DNA of 10,791 nt, taken from contig CAZGTM010000092.1 of NCBI GenBank assembly GCA_964528595.1, positions 1 through 10,791 on the forward strand, read 5' to 3'. Below the pieces are notes generated by a model. That model did no database searches, was not told the origin of the DNA, and saw only the letters and a program-made list of their open reading frames with translations. The translations under genes were made by a program, and so were the position numbers. Shown piece after piece: positions 1 to 6,789 of the stretch (position 1 is the first letter of the stretch; the number at the start of each line of letters is the position of its first letter). Source of the DNA: CAYFKJ01 sp964528595 (GTDB lineage: Bacteria > Pseudomonadota > Alphaproteobacteria > UBA2966).

Positions 1-1559
1 TTGGGGAAACGTACGCTGACGGCGCCACAAGTGGTGCCACGGTTCTTCGTCCTGCCTATCAGCGCATGTTGACGGCTGCCCGGTCGGGATCTGTTGATGT
101 CGTTGTTGCCGAGGCCCTGGATCGCCTGTCGCGGGACCAGGAAGATGTTGCGGCCCTGTACAAGCAGCTGACCTTTGCCAGAGTGAAGTTGATCACCCTT
201 GCCGAGGGCGAGATCAGCGAACTTCATGTGGGCCTCAAGGGAACCATGAACGCTCTTTTCCTCAAGGATCTGGCCCAGAAGACCCACAGGGGTCTGGCTG
301 GCCGGGTCAGAGGTGGCAAGTCCGGCGGCGGCAAGGCATATGGATATGACATCGTCCGGGCTCTTGATGATGCCGGAGAACCGGTCCGGGGGGATCTGAA
401 GATCAAAGACGACGAGGTCCGTGTTGTCAGGCGGATATTCGAAGAATATATCGGGGGCAAGTCCCCGCGGGCGATTGCCATGGCCTTTAACCGGGAAGCC
501 ATAGCCGGTCCTACCGGCAAGGGCTGGACGGCATCCACCATCATGGGCAACCGCAAACGCGGAACAGGCATCCTCAACAACCAGCTTTATATCGGCAAGC
601 GGGTCTGGAACCGTTTGGCCTACCGCCGTGATCCCGATACCCGCAAACGGGTCTCGAAGCTTAACCCGCCGGACCAGTGGATCGTGGCGGATGTTCCCGC
701 TCTCAGGATCATCGATCAAAATGTCTGGGACCGGGCGCAGGAAATGCTTGAAGTCCGGTCACGTGACACAAGACCGGATACCGGCAGAGGTCCGGACTGG
801 CAGGACCGTCGTCCCAAACATCTCTTCTCCGGTCTCGTCAAATGCGCCTCCTGCGGTGGCGGCATGTCTCTTGTCAGCCGCATCTACTACGGCTGTTCTG
901 CCAGACACAACAAGGGAACATGTTCAAACCGACTGACCATGAGACTGGACCGCCTTGAGGAAAGTGTGCTGAGGGGATTGCAGGAGCAGCTGGTCACGCC
1001 TCAGCTCACGGAAACCTTCGTCCGGGAATACACGGCAGAGATCAACCGTATACGGGCCGAAGCGACGTCATCACGGACAGCGACTGAGCGCAGACTGTCT
1101 GCGCTCAATCGAAAGATCGGGAACATTGTTGAAACTGTGTCATCCGGCCGCGCCAGTGACGCCCTGCTCGACCGGCTTGAGACGCTGGAGACTGAAAAGG
1201 CCGGACTAGAGGCGGAGGCATCGCTGCCCGCACCTGATCCTGTCAGGCTACACCCGAACATTGCCGGGCTGTACACGGAAAAGGTCGGTGACCTCCGCAG
1301 CGCCCTCAACAGGGATGATACCCGCACAGAGGCAGCAACCATACTCAGGGGGCTGGTTGATGAAATCCGGCTGCATCCGGTCGATGGGGCACTTCAGATC
1401 GAATTGAAGGGAGAACTGGCAAACCTGCTGTCCTTCGCAAACACCAGCGATACAGCCAAAAACAAACCCGGACCACATGGTGGACGGGGTTGTACGGAAT
1501 CGTTGGTTGCGGGGGCCCGAAACCACCGAGAATTGACATTGCCACCAACTCTGATTTGA
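1..1559 (+). CDS. Large serine recombinase (site-specific integrase), 5'-truncated by window edge
   Basis: Serine recombinases cut and rejoin two DNA sites through a 5'-phosphoserine link, and typically integrate or excise mobile elements. The frame is open from base 3 upstream of the first ATG (66), and the residues before that ATG (YADGATSGATVLRP...) match the resolvase domain, so ATG 66 is internal. The catalytic serine and true start lie off the left edge. Numbered from ATG 66, the conserved catalytic-domain stretch EALDRLSRD is at 16-24 and GLKGTMNALFLKDLA at 57-70. A Recombinase domain follows at about 90-230, then a zinc beta-ribbon with Cys260, Cys263, Cys277 and Cys286, then a helical, probably coiled-coil, segment at about 330-385. 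The tail after about 465 reads LVAGARNHR and overlaps a near-palindrome that could be an att site. The family assignment is firm; whether the enzyme is active and what it moves cannot be seen. Confidence 0.93.
   Translation, partial: GETYADGATSGATVLRPAYQRMLTAARSGSVDVVVAEALDRLSRDQEDVAALYKQLTFARVKLITLAEGEISELHVGLKGTMNALFLKDLAQKTHRGLAGRVRGGKSGGGKAYGYDIVRALDDAGEPVRGDLKIKDDEVRVVRRIFEEYIGGKSPRAIAMAFNREAIAGPTGKGWTASTIMGNRKRGTGILNNQLYIGKRVWNRLAYRRDPDTRKRVSKLNPPDQWIVADVPALRIIDQNVWDRAQEMLEVRSRDTRPDTGRGPDWQDRRPKHLFSGLVKCASCGGGMSLVSRIYYGCSARHNKGTCSNRLTMRLDRLEESVLRGLQEQLVTPQLTETFVREYTAEINRIRAEATSSRTATERRLSALNRKIGNIVETVSSGRASDALLDRLETLETEKAGLEAEASLPAPDPVRLHPNIAGLYTEKVGDLRSALNRDDTRTEAATILRGLVDEIRLHPVDGALQIELKGELANLLSFANTSDTAKNKPGPHGGRGCTESLVAGARNHRELTLPPTLI
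1504..1525. repeat. Near-palindrome in the recombinase 3' end; possible attachment site
   Basis: Two 10-base arms, TGGTTGCGGG and CCCGAAACCA, are inverted repeats of each other with one mismatch and flank a central GG. Large serine integrases act on imperfect inverted-repeat sites with a central two-base crossover, and their att sites commonly abut the integrase gene. The size and position therefore fit an att core. The first 13-14 bases also match the reverse complement of a typical initiator tRNA-Met 3' end, but no tRNA is present. The att role is inference. Confidence 0.4.
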
Positions 1560-1737
1560 AGTGGGCCGACCATTTGCTAGTCGCAGCAGCTCAAATATCA
1601 CCAGAGACCAATATGGCAAGGAAGTAGACAACTTCTTATTGCTCTTGTCACACTGTGATCGGAAGAAAAACAGCTTGCCCACCAGAAAAGAGTAATGAGG
1701 TACGCTACCTCACCAGTCTTATGTTGGGGGACAAAAT
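1560..1737. other. Intergenic region with two dyads upstream of the helicase stump
   Basis: These 178 bases hold no convincing gene. They contain an 11-base palindrome (TCACACTGTGA, 1648-1658), a 17-base palindrome (1696-1712) and a weak small hairpin, GAAGT/ACTTC, at 1621-1635. The small hairpin lacks the T-run of an intrinsic terminator. The region looks more AT-rich than its neighbours. It probably carried the promoter and operator of the helicase gene whose first codons follow, but I see no clean -35/-10 pair. Confidence 0.5.
1696..1712. promoter_or_regulatory. 17-base perfect dyad, candidate operator
   Basis: TGAGGTA, then CGC, then TACCTCA form perfect 7-base arms around a 3-base centre. 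The dyad ends 25 bases before the TTG start of the RecQ-like stump, where an operator would lie. It is too short in the loop and lacks a T-tract, so a terminator is unlikely. The binding protein is unknown. Confidence 0.4.
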
Positions 1738-1824
1738 TTGATTGAACGCATTAACGCACTAAAATTGCTGCGAACGGCCCTAGAAGACCCAGCAGCAGAT
1801 TTTCGCGATGGCCAATGGGAGGCT
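1738..1824 (+). pseudogene. 5' stump of a RecQ-like SF2 DNA helicase
   Basis: From a TTG start preceded by a GGGGGA Shine-Dalgarno-like run at 1726-1731, the frame reads IERINALKLLRTALED, then PAADFRDGQWEA. The pattern FRxGQWEA with a preceding aromatic and DP motif is the N-terminal Q-motif region of RecQ-like helicases (FRDGQWEAI in relatives, from memory). Just after this the frame hits TGA at 1831-1833, and none of the rest of a helicase (Walker A, DEAH, RecQ-Ct) follows. The sequence changes instead into an IS3 transposase in another frame. It is a gene remnant, certainly non-functional as a helicase. The TTG start is the best available but unproven. Confidence 0.6.
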
Positions 1825-2050
1825 GAGAGATGAGCTACTGAACGGAGAGATCTTCTACAGTCTGTACGAGGCCCAGGTCCTGATCGAGGCTTGGCGGTGG
1901 CACTACAACACCGTCAGGCCGCACAGCTCACTCGGCTACAGGCCACCGGCACCGGAGGCTGTTCTGAGCCACCGGCCCGTTACGGCCTTCGCTGTTGATG
2001 GGCTACAGCCGAAACGGGCCTCAGAACGGATGGCAAACAGACTAACATAG
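1814..2050 (+). pseudogene. IS3-family transposase OrfB, C-terminal fragment
   Basis: The frame reads NGRLRDELLNGEIFYSL, then HYNTVRPHSSLGYRPPAPEA, which is the C-terminal part of the DDE (rve) catalytic domain of IS3-family OrfB. Full-length OrfB is near 270-300 residues and only about 78 remain. The fragment still includes the E of the DDE triad region (RDELLN) but has lost both aspartates. An ATG at 1808 gives an open frame, but its first codons come from the helicase stump side, so it is not a real start. The stop is TAG at 2048-2050. Confidence 0.85.
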
Positions 2051-2079
2051 GACGTGGTACAAACATTGGGGGCACGTCA
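1814..2079 (+). mobile_element. Remnant of an IS3-family insertion sequence (3' end only)
   Basis: This stretch contains the last ~78 codons of an IS3-family transposase followed by a 3' end ending in GGGGGCACGTCA (2068-2079). IS3-family elements begin TG and end CA, and the group common in alphaproteobacteria has ends close to TGACCTGCCCCC (from memory). So 2079 is the likely right tip. The left end, orfA and most of orfB are missing, so it cannot move by itself. No matching left repeat or target duplication is visible within the window. Confidence 0.75.
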
Positions 2080-2457
2080 CTTGGCCGTGGCCAGCATCGC
2101 GTCCTGAAACCCGCCAACGCAGACTTCAGCGAGGGTGAGAACCTGGGTTTCTGTGAGATCAATCAGGCGGGTTTCCCAACCGATCTCTTCCATCACTTCC
2201 GCCAGCATCTTGACGGCATGACGCAGGGCGGCTTTTTCCTGTTCGGTCAGATCAACCATGCCCAAGCCCTCCTTCGCCAAGCGCGACCAGAAACCCTGGC
2301 AGTCCATGGAGCAAAACCACCGCTGAATACGTGGACGCTTCGATGAATGCCGGTCGAACCAGCCAAAACCACGGGTCGGTCGCCGACAAACGGCACAGAG
2401 TTCCCCGCGCGGATGCCAAAGCCGCAAGCGGGTGGCAGAATTTGATGAAGTCACCAT
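2077..2457 (-). CDS. DUF6511-like small zinc-binding phage protein
   Basis: This is a 126-residue protein of unknown function that I associate, from memory, with the DUF6511 family of alphaproteobacterial phage-like islands. The N-terminal half carries a probable zinc site: CAVC at about 21-24 and CSMDC at about 49-53, with a basic, aromatic linker (RGFGWFDRH) between. The C-terminal half is helical, with MVDLTEQEKAALRHAV and DLTETQVLTLAEV. It starts 3 bases after the helicase stop and ends the seven-gene operon. The stop TGA coincides with the tip of the IS remnant, so the C-terminus may have been altered by the insertion. The family call is moderate and the function is unknown. Confidence 0.7.
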   Translation of the reverse strand: MVTSSNSATRLRLWHPRGELCAVCRRPTRGFGWFDRHSSKRPRIQRWFCSMDCQGFWSRLAKEGLGMVDLTEQEKAALRHAVKMLAEVMEEIGWETRLIDLTETQVLTLAEVCVGGFQDAMLATAK

Positions 2458-2460
2458 GGA

Positions 2461-4137
2461 TCATGCCGCCCTCCGGCTATCTTCAGGGGCGTTCAACACC
2501 AGATTGGTGATTGCGGCTTTGTTGAACTGAAATGTCAGCAGGGCCGATGCGTGATACCGGGTCAGGCCAAAATCCTGATGGTACTCGGGCGGCAAGAATT
2601 GAAGCTGACGGGTGGTGACTGATTGGTTGAGCCAGGAGCGAGATTTATGGGCGCTCTCGTCGGTTTCGTTTTCATTCAGCCAGTCATCGGCTGCGGCCAG
2701 ACAAATGGTACGCTCACCCATGGCCAGCAAATGCGATTTGAGGCCCTTACCACCGCCGACGGCATGCCAGCGGCCCTGATGAAAGAAAATCCCGCTCCAG
2801 GCGTTGAAGCCATTCGCTACCAGCGCCGCATCATCATTAAAGAGATCGCACCATTGGAAGCTGGAACGTTTGAGAAGATCCACTTCCGACATGACAAAGT
2901 CAGAGATCGGCTGCTGACCTTCCTTGCCCTCAGATTGGAAGTGGTAGCCACACAACGGGCATTCCATTACGGCCAGCGGTACATTGGCTGCACACTCGGG
3001 GCATTCCTTGGTCAAGGCAGGACCGGAGCCCACCTTGCCCTCAAGGTTTACGTCCTGCTCAAGGCTACCGTGTAAAAGACTGGAAGTGCCAAAATCCAGA
3101 ACGATACAGTCGCTTTTGACGACGCCTGGGTGCTCGCTTGGATCAATGGTGCGCAAGCCCCGTCCGACCATCTGGATCATGGTTGACTTGTAAGAGGATG
3201 GCCTCAGCAAGACGACACAACTGGTCGGCGGATGATCCCAGCCTTCCGTTAGCACCGCCACATTGACCAGAACCTGGACCTCGCCCCGCTCATAAGCCTG
3301 GAGGACATCGCGACGTTCCGCAGCACCCATGTCACCATAGACCATGGCGGCCTGGATACCTTGGGTGCGAAAAGCGTCACGCACATTGCGGGCATGATCG
3401 ACCGTCGAACAGAAGACGACGGTTTGGCGATCCCCGGCTTTTTCGCGCCAGTGCTGAATGACCGCATCCGTGATCGGCGCTTTGTTCATGATGGCGTCAA
3501 CAGCCTTCATGTCGAAGTCATCGACTGTCTTGCGAACCGACCTGAGCGCTTCCTGAGCCCCCACATCAATGACGAAGGTGCGCGGCGGCACCAGGTGGCC
3601 CGAGGCAACCAATTCGCCAATGAACACCTGATCGGCGACATTGGAAAAGATCGGACGCAGGCCTTTCTTGTCTCCCCGGTTGGGGGTGGCCGTTACACCG
3701 AAGATTTTGACGTCCGGGTTCTTGTCCTTTGCCTGATCGATAATCCGGCGGTAGCTGTCGGCAGCTGCGTGATGGGCTTCGTCAATCACCAAAAGCTCAA
3801 GCGCGGGCATGGCAGCCAAGTTGGACTTGCGTGCCAGGGTCGGAACCATGGCGAAGGTGGTCCGCCCCTGCCAGGATTTGGTTTTGGCATCGACAACCGA
3901 AGTGCTGATGCCCGGATTAACCCGGTTGAACTTCGCCTCGTTCTGGCTTGTCAGCTCATCACGATGGGCAAGGACACAGGCCTTGACTTCGTTGCCTTTC
4001 AGCAACTGACCGGTGACACCGGCCAGCGCTATGGTTTTGCCAAATCCGGTAGAGGCAACAGCCAGTGTGTTGCCGTGTTCGCCGAGCGCTTGAACACTGC
4101 GCTCGACGAAGGTTTTCTGGCGGGGACGGAGCAACAT
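2461..4137 (-). CDS. Phage-type DEAD/DEAH-box SF2 helicase with zinc ribbon
   Basis: This 558-residue superfamily 2 ATPase should unwind or remodel DNA using ATP. Visible motifs are Walker A STGFGKT (29-35), motif II DEAH (119-122), motif III TATP (149-152), the helicase C-terminal core with YGDM (267-270) and TEGWD (297-301), and motif VI QMVGRGLR (322-329). A CPEC...CPLC zinc ribbon (Cys379, 382, 393, 396) follows, and a ~160-residue C-terminal region that I do not recognise. Helicases of this RadD-like type occur beside Sak4 and SSB in phage replication and recombination modules, as here. The start has GGGAGG 7 bases upstream. It follows the SSB-like gene by 12 bases and is followed after 3 bases by the zinc protein. 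The exact substrate is not deducible. Confidence 0.9.
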   Translation of the reverse strand: MLLRPRQKTFVERSVQALGEHGNTLAVASTGFGKTIALAGVTGQLLKGNEVKACVLAHRDELTSQNEAKFNRVNPGISTSVVDAKTKSWQGRTTFAMVPTLARKSNLAAMPALELLVIDEAHHAAADSYRRIIDQAKDKNPDVKIFGVTATPNRGDKKGLRPIFSNVADQVFIGELVASGHLVPPRTFVIDVGAQEALRSVRKTVDDFDMKAVDAIMNKAPITDAVIQHWREKAGDRQTVVFCSTVDHARNVRDAFRTQGIQAAMVYGDMGAAERRDVLQAYERGEVQVLVNVAVLTEGWDHPPTSCVVLLRPSSYKSTMIQMVGRGLRTIDPSEHPGVVKSDCIVLDFGTSSLLHGSLEQDVNLEGKVGSGPALTKECPECAANVPLAVMECPLCGYHFQSEGKEGQQPISDFVMSEVDLLKRSSFQWCDLFNDDAALVANGFNAWSGIFFHQGRWHAVGGGKGLKSHLLAMGERTICLAAADDWLNENETDESAHKSRSWLNQSVTTRQLQFLPPEYHQDFGLTRYHASALLTFQFNKAAITNLVLNAPEDSRRAA

Positions 4138-4149
4138 GACCAGCCTCCC

Positions 4150-4779
4150 CTATTGAGCCCAGGACGGGCGATTGGGGTTTGCAGCAGGTTGCGTCTCCGT
4201 GCTGGCATTGGCCGTCGGCTGTGCTGTCGTCGTTGCGGCAGGTGTCGATTGGCTCGGCTTCCACAGGCCACCGCCATTTTGGAACATCTCCCAGTCCTTG
4301 TTATTGGGAGCCACCGCAAACCGGATGTCGTTTTTGGGATCGCCATTAGCGTCCTTGCCAACATCGATCTTGGCCAGGAATTCAATGCCATCCAGATCCG
4401 CAAAACCGTTGATACGGCGGGCAGCCTGCGCTTGAGGGGAATTGTCTTTGTCCGAAAGGCCCCGCGACGAATTCAGGATGCCGCGCACAAAGGACCGGCC
4501 CATGTTGCCCCATTCCGGACCCTTGAGGCTGCGAAGCCCAATCAGGCTCCAGACTTTGCGCTTGGCAAACGGGCCTTCAAGGATGACAAACTCGGCGTTC
4601 AGGTAGACCGAGCCGGTCGTATCGTTGTGGGTTGCGTATCCACCCGTCCAACCCTGAGCCGGATCGTCATAACCACCCGGTTTGATGGTCATCCTTACCG
4701 GCACAATGGTGCCCTTCGGGATCAGGTCGTAGGATGTTTGGGATTCCGCGTCGTTATAGTCGTTCCATGCACCAGTCAT
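4150..4779 (-). CDS. Phage single-stranded DNA-binding-like protein
   Basis: The 209-residue protein has a compact N-terminal part (about 1-170) rich in beta-type sequence, e.g. LIPKGTIVPVRMTIKPGGY and SVYLNAEFVILEGPFAKRKVW. Next come a low-complexity P/T/A/Q/N linker (about 176-204) and a short RPSWAQ tail. A folded domain, flexible linker and short tip is the layout of single-stranded DNA-binding proteins. Phage Sak4 ATPases are commonly encoded beside an SSB partner that stimulates annealing, which supports the call. It starts 2 bases after the Sak4-like stop, with AAAGGAGC as ribosome site inside the end of that gene, so the two are probably translated together. The tail lacks the acidic DDDIPF-type tip of E. 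coli SSB. The role is inferred from layout and neighbours. Confidence 0.7.
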   Translation of the reverse strand: MTGAWNDYNDAESQTSYDLIPKGTIVPVRMTIKPGGYDDPAQGWTGGYATHNDTTGSVYLNAEFVILEGPFAKRKVWSLIGLRSLKGPEWGNMGRSFVRGILNSSRGLSDKDNSPQAQAARRINGFADLDGIEFLAKIDVGKDANGDPKNDIRFAVAPNNKDWEMFQNGGGLWKPSQSTPAATTTAQPTANASTETQPAANPNRPSWAQ

Positions 4780-4781
4780 AA

Positions 4782-5663
4782 TTACTGTGCTCCTTTGTCG
4801 TCTTCAGTGTTGGGGGTCTCGGCAGGTGGCACTGGGCGACTAAAAGTCAGCCTTTCGCCTGCCGGTTTTGCGGGGCCGCCGATCTTTTCCATCAGACGGC
4901 CAAGATGGGGTTCTTCGATTTGGTCCAGCCGACCGCTGCGATCCTTGGCCGGAAAGCCGAAGGGGTTCAGGGTGTGGCAGACAAAAGCCCGGAAGGGATC
5001 GCTGCCGTCGGGACTGACCTCAGCCATGGCGACGACTTCATCGACGATGCCGGGGAGTTCGTTGCCGGTTTTGGAACCGTCGATTTGGGGAACAAAGGTC
5101 TTGCGATTGAAGTCATCGAGCTTCTCGTCGAGGATCCCGACGAACCAGACGTTCTTGCCACGGGTGTGCTGAAGGTGCGTGAGCCAGGCGATCATCTCCT
5201 GACCATGCAAACCGTAAGCGCCTCGCATGTCAGGCTTGCCGGTGCGCTCGGAAACTGCCTGCGGCTGGCCCTTGGCCCACTGGAAACAAAGACGTCCAGC
5301 GACCGTGATACTGTCGATAAAGACGGTCTGGTATTTATCCAGCGCTGCCGGGTCGCCAAACTGCTCGCACACAGCATCGTAGTGGGCCTGGCTATAGACC
5401 TGGTCGTCACGCAAGGCCGGGTTTGGACCACCGATGAAGACGGCGAAATCACGGCATTCAATCCAAGTGCGCGGACGAATGGTGTCTCCGGACCAGCCTT
5501 CGATTGCCAGATCCCCTGCCTCCAAATCGAAGAACAAGGTGGACTGGGCATCCAACGTCCAAAGCAGTGAGGTTTTGCCGATACCGGATTTGCCGAAGAT
5601 GCAGCCTTTGATGCCGCGCTGTTCCGACAGCCGTTCATCGGCTGATATGATGGGGAGCGTCAT
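4782..5663 (-). CDS. Sak4-like phage recombinase (AAA_24/RecA-fold ATPase)
   Basis: This is a 293-residue single-domain P-loop ATPase. Counting from ATG 5663, Walker A GKSGIGKT is at 24-31, a FDLEAG segment at 45-50 and a Walker B-like strand TVFIDS at 113-118. The later GILDEKLDD and QIDGSKTGNELPGIVDEV segments match phage nucleotide-binding proteins of the Sak4 type. Sak4 is a minimal RecA-like protein that promotes single-strand annealing together with its SSB, encoded next here. The preceding gene's stop and this ATG overlap as TGATG, a sign of translational coupling. A GTG one codon upstream (5666) is an alternative start. After about 235 the C-terminal segment is rich in P, E and K and probably disordered. 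The family is well supported, the biochemical role is by homology. Confidence 0.85.
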   Translation of the reverse strand: MTLPIISADERLSEQRGIKGCIFGKSGIGKTSLLWTLDAQSTLFFDLEAGDLAIEGWSGDTIRPRTWIECRDFAVFIGGPNPALRDDQVYSQAHYDAVCEQFGDPAALDKYQTVFIDSITVAGRLCFQWAKGQPQAVSERTGKPDMRGAYGLHGQEMIAWLTHLQHTRGKNVWFVGILDEKLDDFNRKTFVPQIDGSKTGNELPGIVDEVVAMAEVSPDGSDPFRAFVCHTLNPFGFPAKDRSGRLDQIEEPHLGRLMEKIGGPAKPAGERLTFSRPVPPAETPNTEDDKGAQ

Positions 5664-5959
5664 CACTTGCCCCCCTTCTTCGATGCCATCGCATCCAGGG
5701 CATTTTCTGCACCCAAGGATCCGTTCTTGCGGGCCATGTCGTAGACCCGGCGTAGCGCATCGATTTCTCCGTAAAGAGCGGAGGATTTAGCCTGCAAAGC
5801 CAGTTGGGCGAAAGCGAGGTCATCAATTGACGCCGCTTCAATGGGTTTGATCACCTCTTCCTGGCGATCGCCCAACGGCGGGATGCGAATGGTGTCGGGA
5901 AGTTCAGCCAGGAAGCAGTTATCTTCGCGCAGGCGTTCGAGTTTGGTCTTGGCGGTCAT
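5663..5959 (-). CDS. Uncharacterised small phage-cassette protein
   Basis: This 98-residue, mostly helical protein is not recognised. It has a charged N-terminus, a PDTIRIPPLGDRQEEVI stretch at about 21-37, and a long helix (about 45-80) with alternating hydrophobic and charged residues that could form a coiled coil. The lysine-rich tail is KKGGK. It has no cysteine pair, Walker motif or signal peptide. Both ends overlap neighbours, with ATGA at its start and TGATG at its end, and it has a GAGGTG ribosome site 6 bases upstream. It is therefore a genuine member of the operon between the 162-aa protein and Sak4. An accessory role in recombination or replication is only a guess from position. 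Confidence 0.7.
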   Translation of the reverse strand: MTAKTKLERLREDNCFLAELPDTIRIPPLGDRQEEVIKPIEAASIDDLAFAQLALQAKSSALYGEIDALRRVYDMARKNGSLGAENALDAMASKKGGK

Positions 5960-6444
5960 GATTGCACCTCATCGTTCAGGGAAAGTTGGTAGGAGGCTTT
6001 GCCGACACGCACAGTCCTTGCGCCTTCGAACGCCGAGCGAATGTGGTTCGGCCAAGAGGCGTATTTGCGTTCGGAAACCTTGATGGTGATCTCGACGTAT
6101 TCAGCCGGGTCGTCGCCCTCGGCCTTCATGCGCTCGACAAGCTGAGCCAGCTGGGACTGATCCCAGGAGACCTTCTTGGGAAGATCGGCGACGATTTGTG
6201 CCGGACCTTCATTGAAACGAACCGTGCCCGTGTCTTTGCCAAGGGCTGCACGGCCTTCTCTCGCCGGAAGGGAAAAGCGGCACTCAAGCGCGCTATCGAA
6301 ACGGTCCTTCATCAGCTTGGTGATGGTGAGGCGTTCGGCGATTTCACTTTGCAAGGCGGTCAATTGTTCGACCGGCAGCGAGGCGACATCCGCCACCTCC
6401 ATGGCGCTCAGGTCGTCGATTTGGATGCGGTTGGGGATGTTCAT
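5956..6444 (-). CDS. Uncharacterised phage-cassette protein, start at 6444
   Basis: A 162-residue protein of unknown function. The frame is open further upstream to 6612, but that extension runs antiframe through the excisionase-like gene. The ATG at 6444 has a strong GAGGGG site 6 bases before it, so 6444 is chosen. Residues about 25-55 look helical (LPVEQLTALQSEIAERL). The C-terminal part (about 113-155) has EYVEITIKVSERKYASWP, then IRSAFEGARTVRVGKASYQL, probably beta-rich and basic enough to touch nucleic acid. It follows the HTH gene after 10 bases and overlaps the 98-aa gene by 4. No catalytic motif is visible. Confidence 0.7.
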   Translation of the reverse strand: MNIPNRIQIDDLSAMEVADVASLPVEQLTALQSEIAERLTITKLMKDRFDSALECRFSLPAREGRAALGKDTGTVRFNEGPAQIVADLPKKVSWDQSQLAQLVERMKAEGDDPAEYVEITIKVSERKYASWPNHIRSAFEGARTVRVGKASYQLSLNDEVQS

Positions 6445-6454
6445 ATCGTCCCCC

Positions 6455-6664
6455 TCACGCATAAAGATCGTTTGGGGTTTCGGTGGTGCTTTTGCAGAGA
6501 TTGTCTGCTTCATAAGCTTCCACGTCTTCGAGGCGGTAAACGACCCGGCCACCGATTTTGAGATACGCGGGTCCTTCGCCGGTCCACCGCCAGCGTTCAA
6601 GCGTCCGTTCACTGATATTCCAGCGATCGGCCAGTTCGATCTGATTGAGATGTTTAATAGCCAT
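6455..6664 (-). CDS. Excisionase-like helix-turn-helix DNA-binding protein
   Basis: This 69-residue protein has the MerR/excisionase-type winged HTH (HTH_17) layout. QIELADRWNISERTLERWR (about 8-26) is the HTH, followed by the wing GPAYLKIGGRVVYRLEDVEAY. Such proteins either bend DNA for integrase-mediated excision or act as small regulators. The start at 6664 is fixed by AAGGAGG 5 bases upstream (6670-6676). The upstream extension to 6739 has no coding look. It is the first gene of the seven-gene minus-strand cassette and faces the AbiE pair. Because the nearby integrase is a serine type, whose directionality factors are usually unrelated, a regulatory role in this operon is as likely as excision. 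Confidence 0.85.
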   Translation of the reverse strand: MAIKHLNQIELADRWNISERTLERWRWTGEGPAYLKIGGRVVYRLEDVEAYEADNLCKSTTETPNDLYA

Positions 6665-6760
6665 GGAGTCCTCCTTGGGGGCTGTTCGAAAACCTGGGAG
6701 GAGAATGGCGGTTGTGGGGGGAGGAGCCGGGGAGGCCAAAGGGAGGGGAGAAAGGAGGAA

Positions 6761-6789
6761 TTGATTTTGTCAGAAAAATACGCTATATT
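6761..6789 (+). promoter_or_regulatory. Sigma-70-type promoter of the AbiE pair
   Basis: TTGATT (6761-6766) and TATATT (6784-6789) are separated by 17 bases, the preferred spacing, each close to consensus. Transcription would start near 6796, about 27 bases before the AbiEi start codon. The -10 and spacer lie inside the inverted repeat at 6768-6796, so a protein bound there would block RNA polymerase. Confidence 0.7.

Noticed and set aside
66..68. ATG 66 as the true start of the recombinase.
   Set aside because: The frame stays open upstream and encodes resolvase-domain residues, so the gene begins off the left edge.
1504..1517. Initiator tRNA-Met 3' end on the minus strand.
   Set aside because: Only about 13-14 bases match. 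The T-loop, anticodon and acceptor partners are absent, so there is no tRNA gene.
2082..2093. A 12-base palindrome (TGGCCGTGGCCA) next to the IS end, as a possible IS target or operator.
   Set aside because: It lies inside codons of the zinc protein (ATA segment), and short GC palindromes of this kind occur by chance in such coding DNA.
3361..5172. A 603-codon open frame on the plus strand, antisense to the helicase, SSB-like and Sak4-like genes.
   Set aside because: The minus strand carries clear helicase and ATPase motifs across the same bases. The plus-strand translation shows no domain and spans three gene boundaries. It is a mirror frame of GC-biased coding DNA.
5956..6612. A 218-residue version of the 162-aa protein, starting at 6612.
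   Set aside because: The extra 56 codons overlap the excisionase-like gene out of frame and have no ribosome site. ATG 6444 has a strong one.
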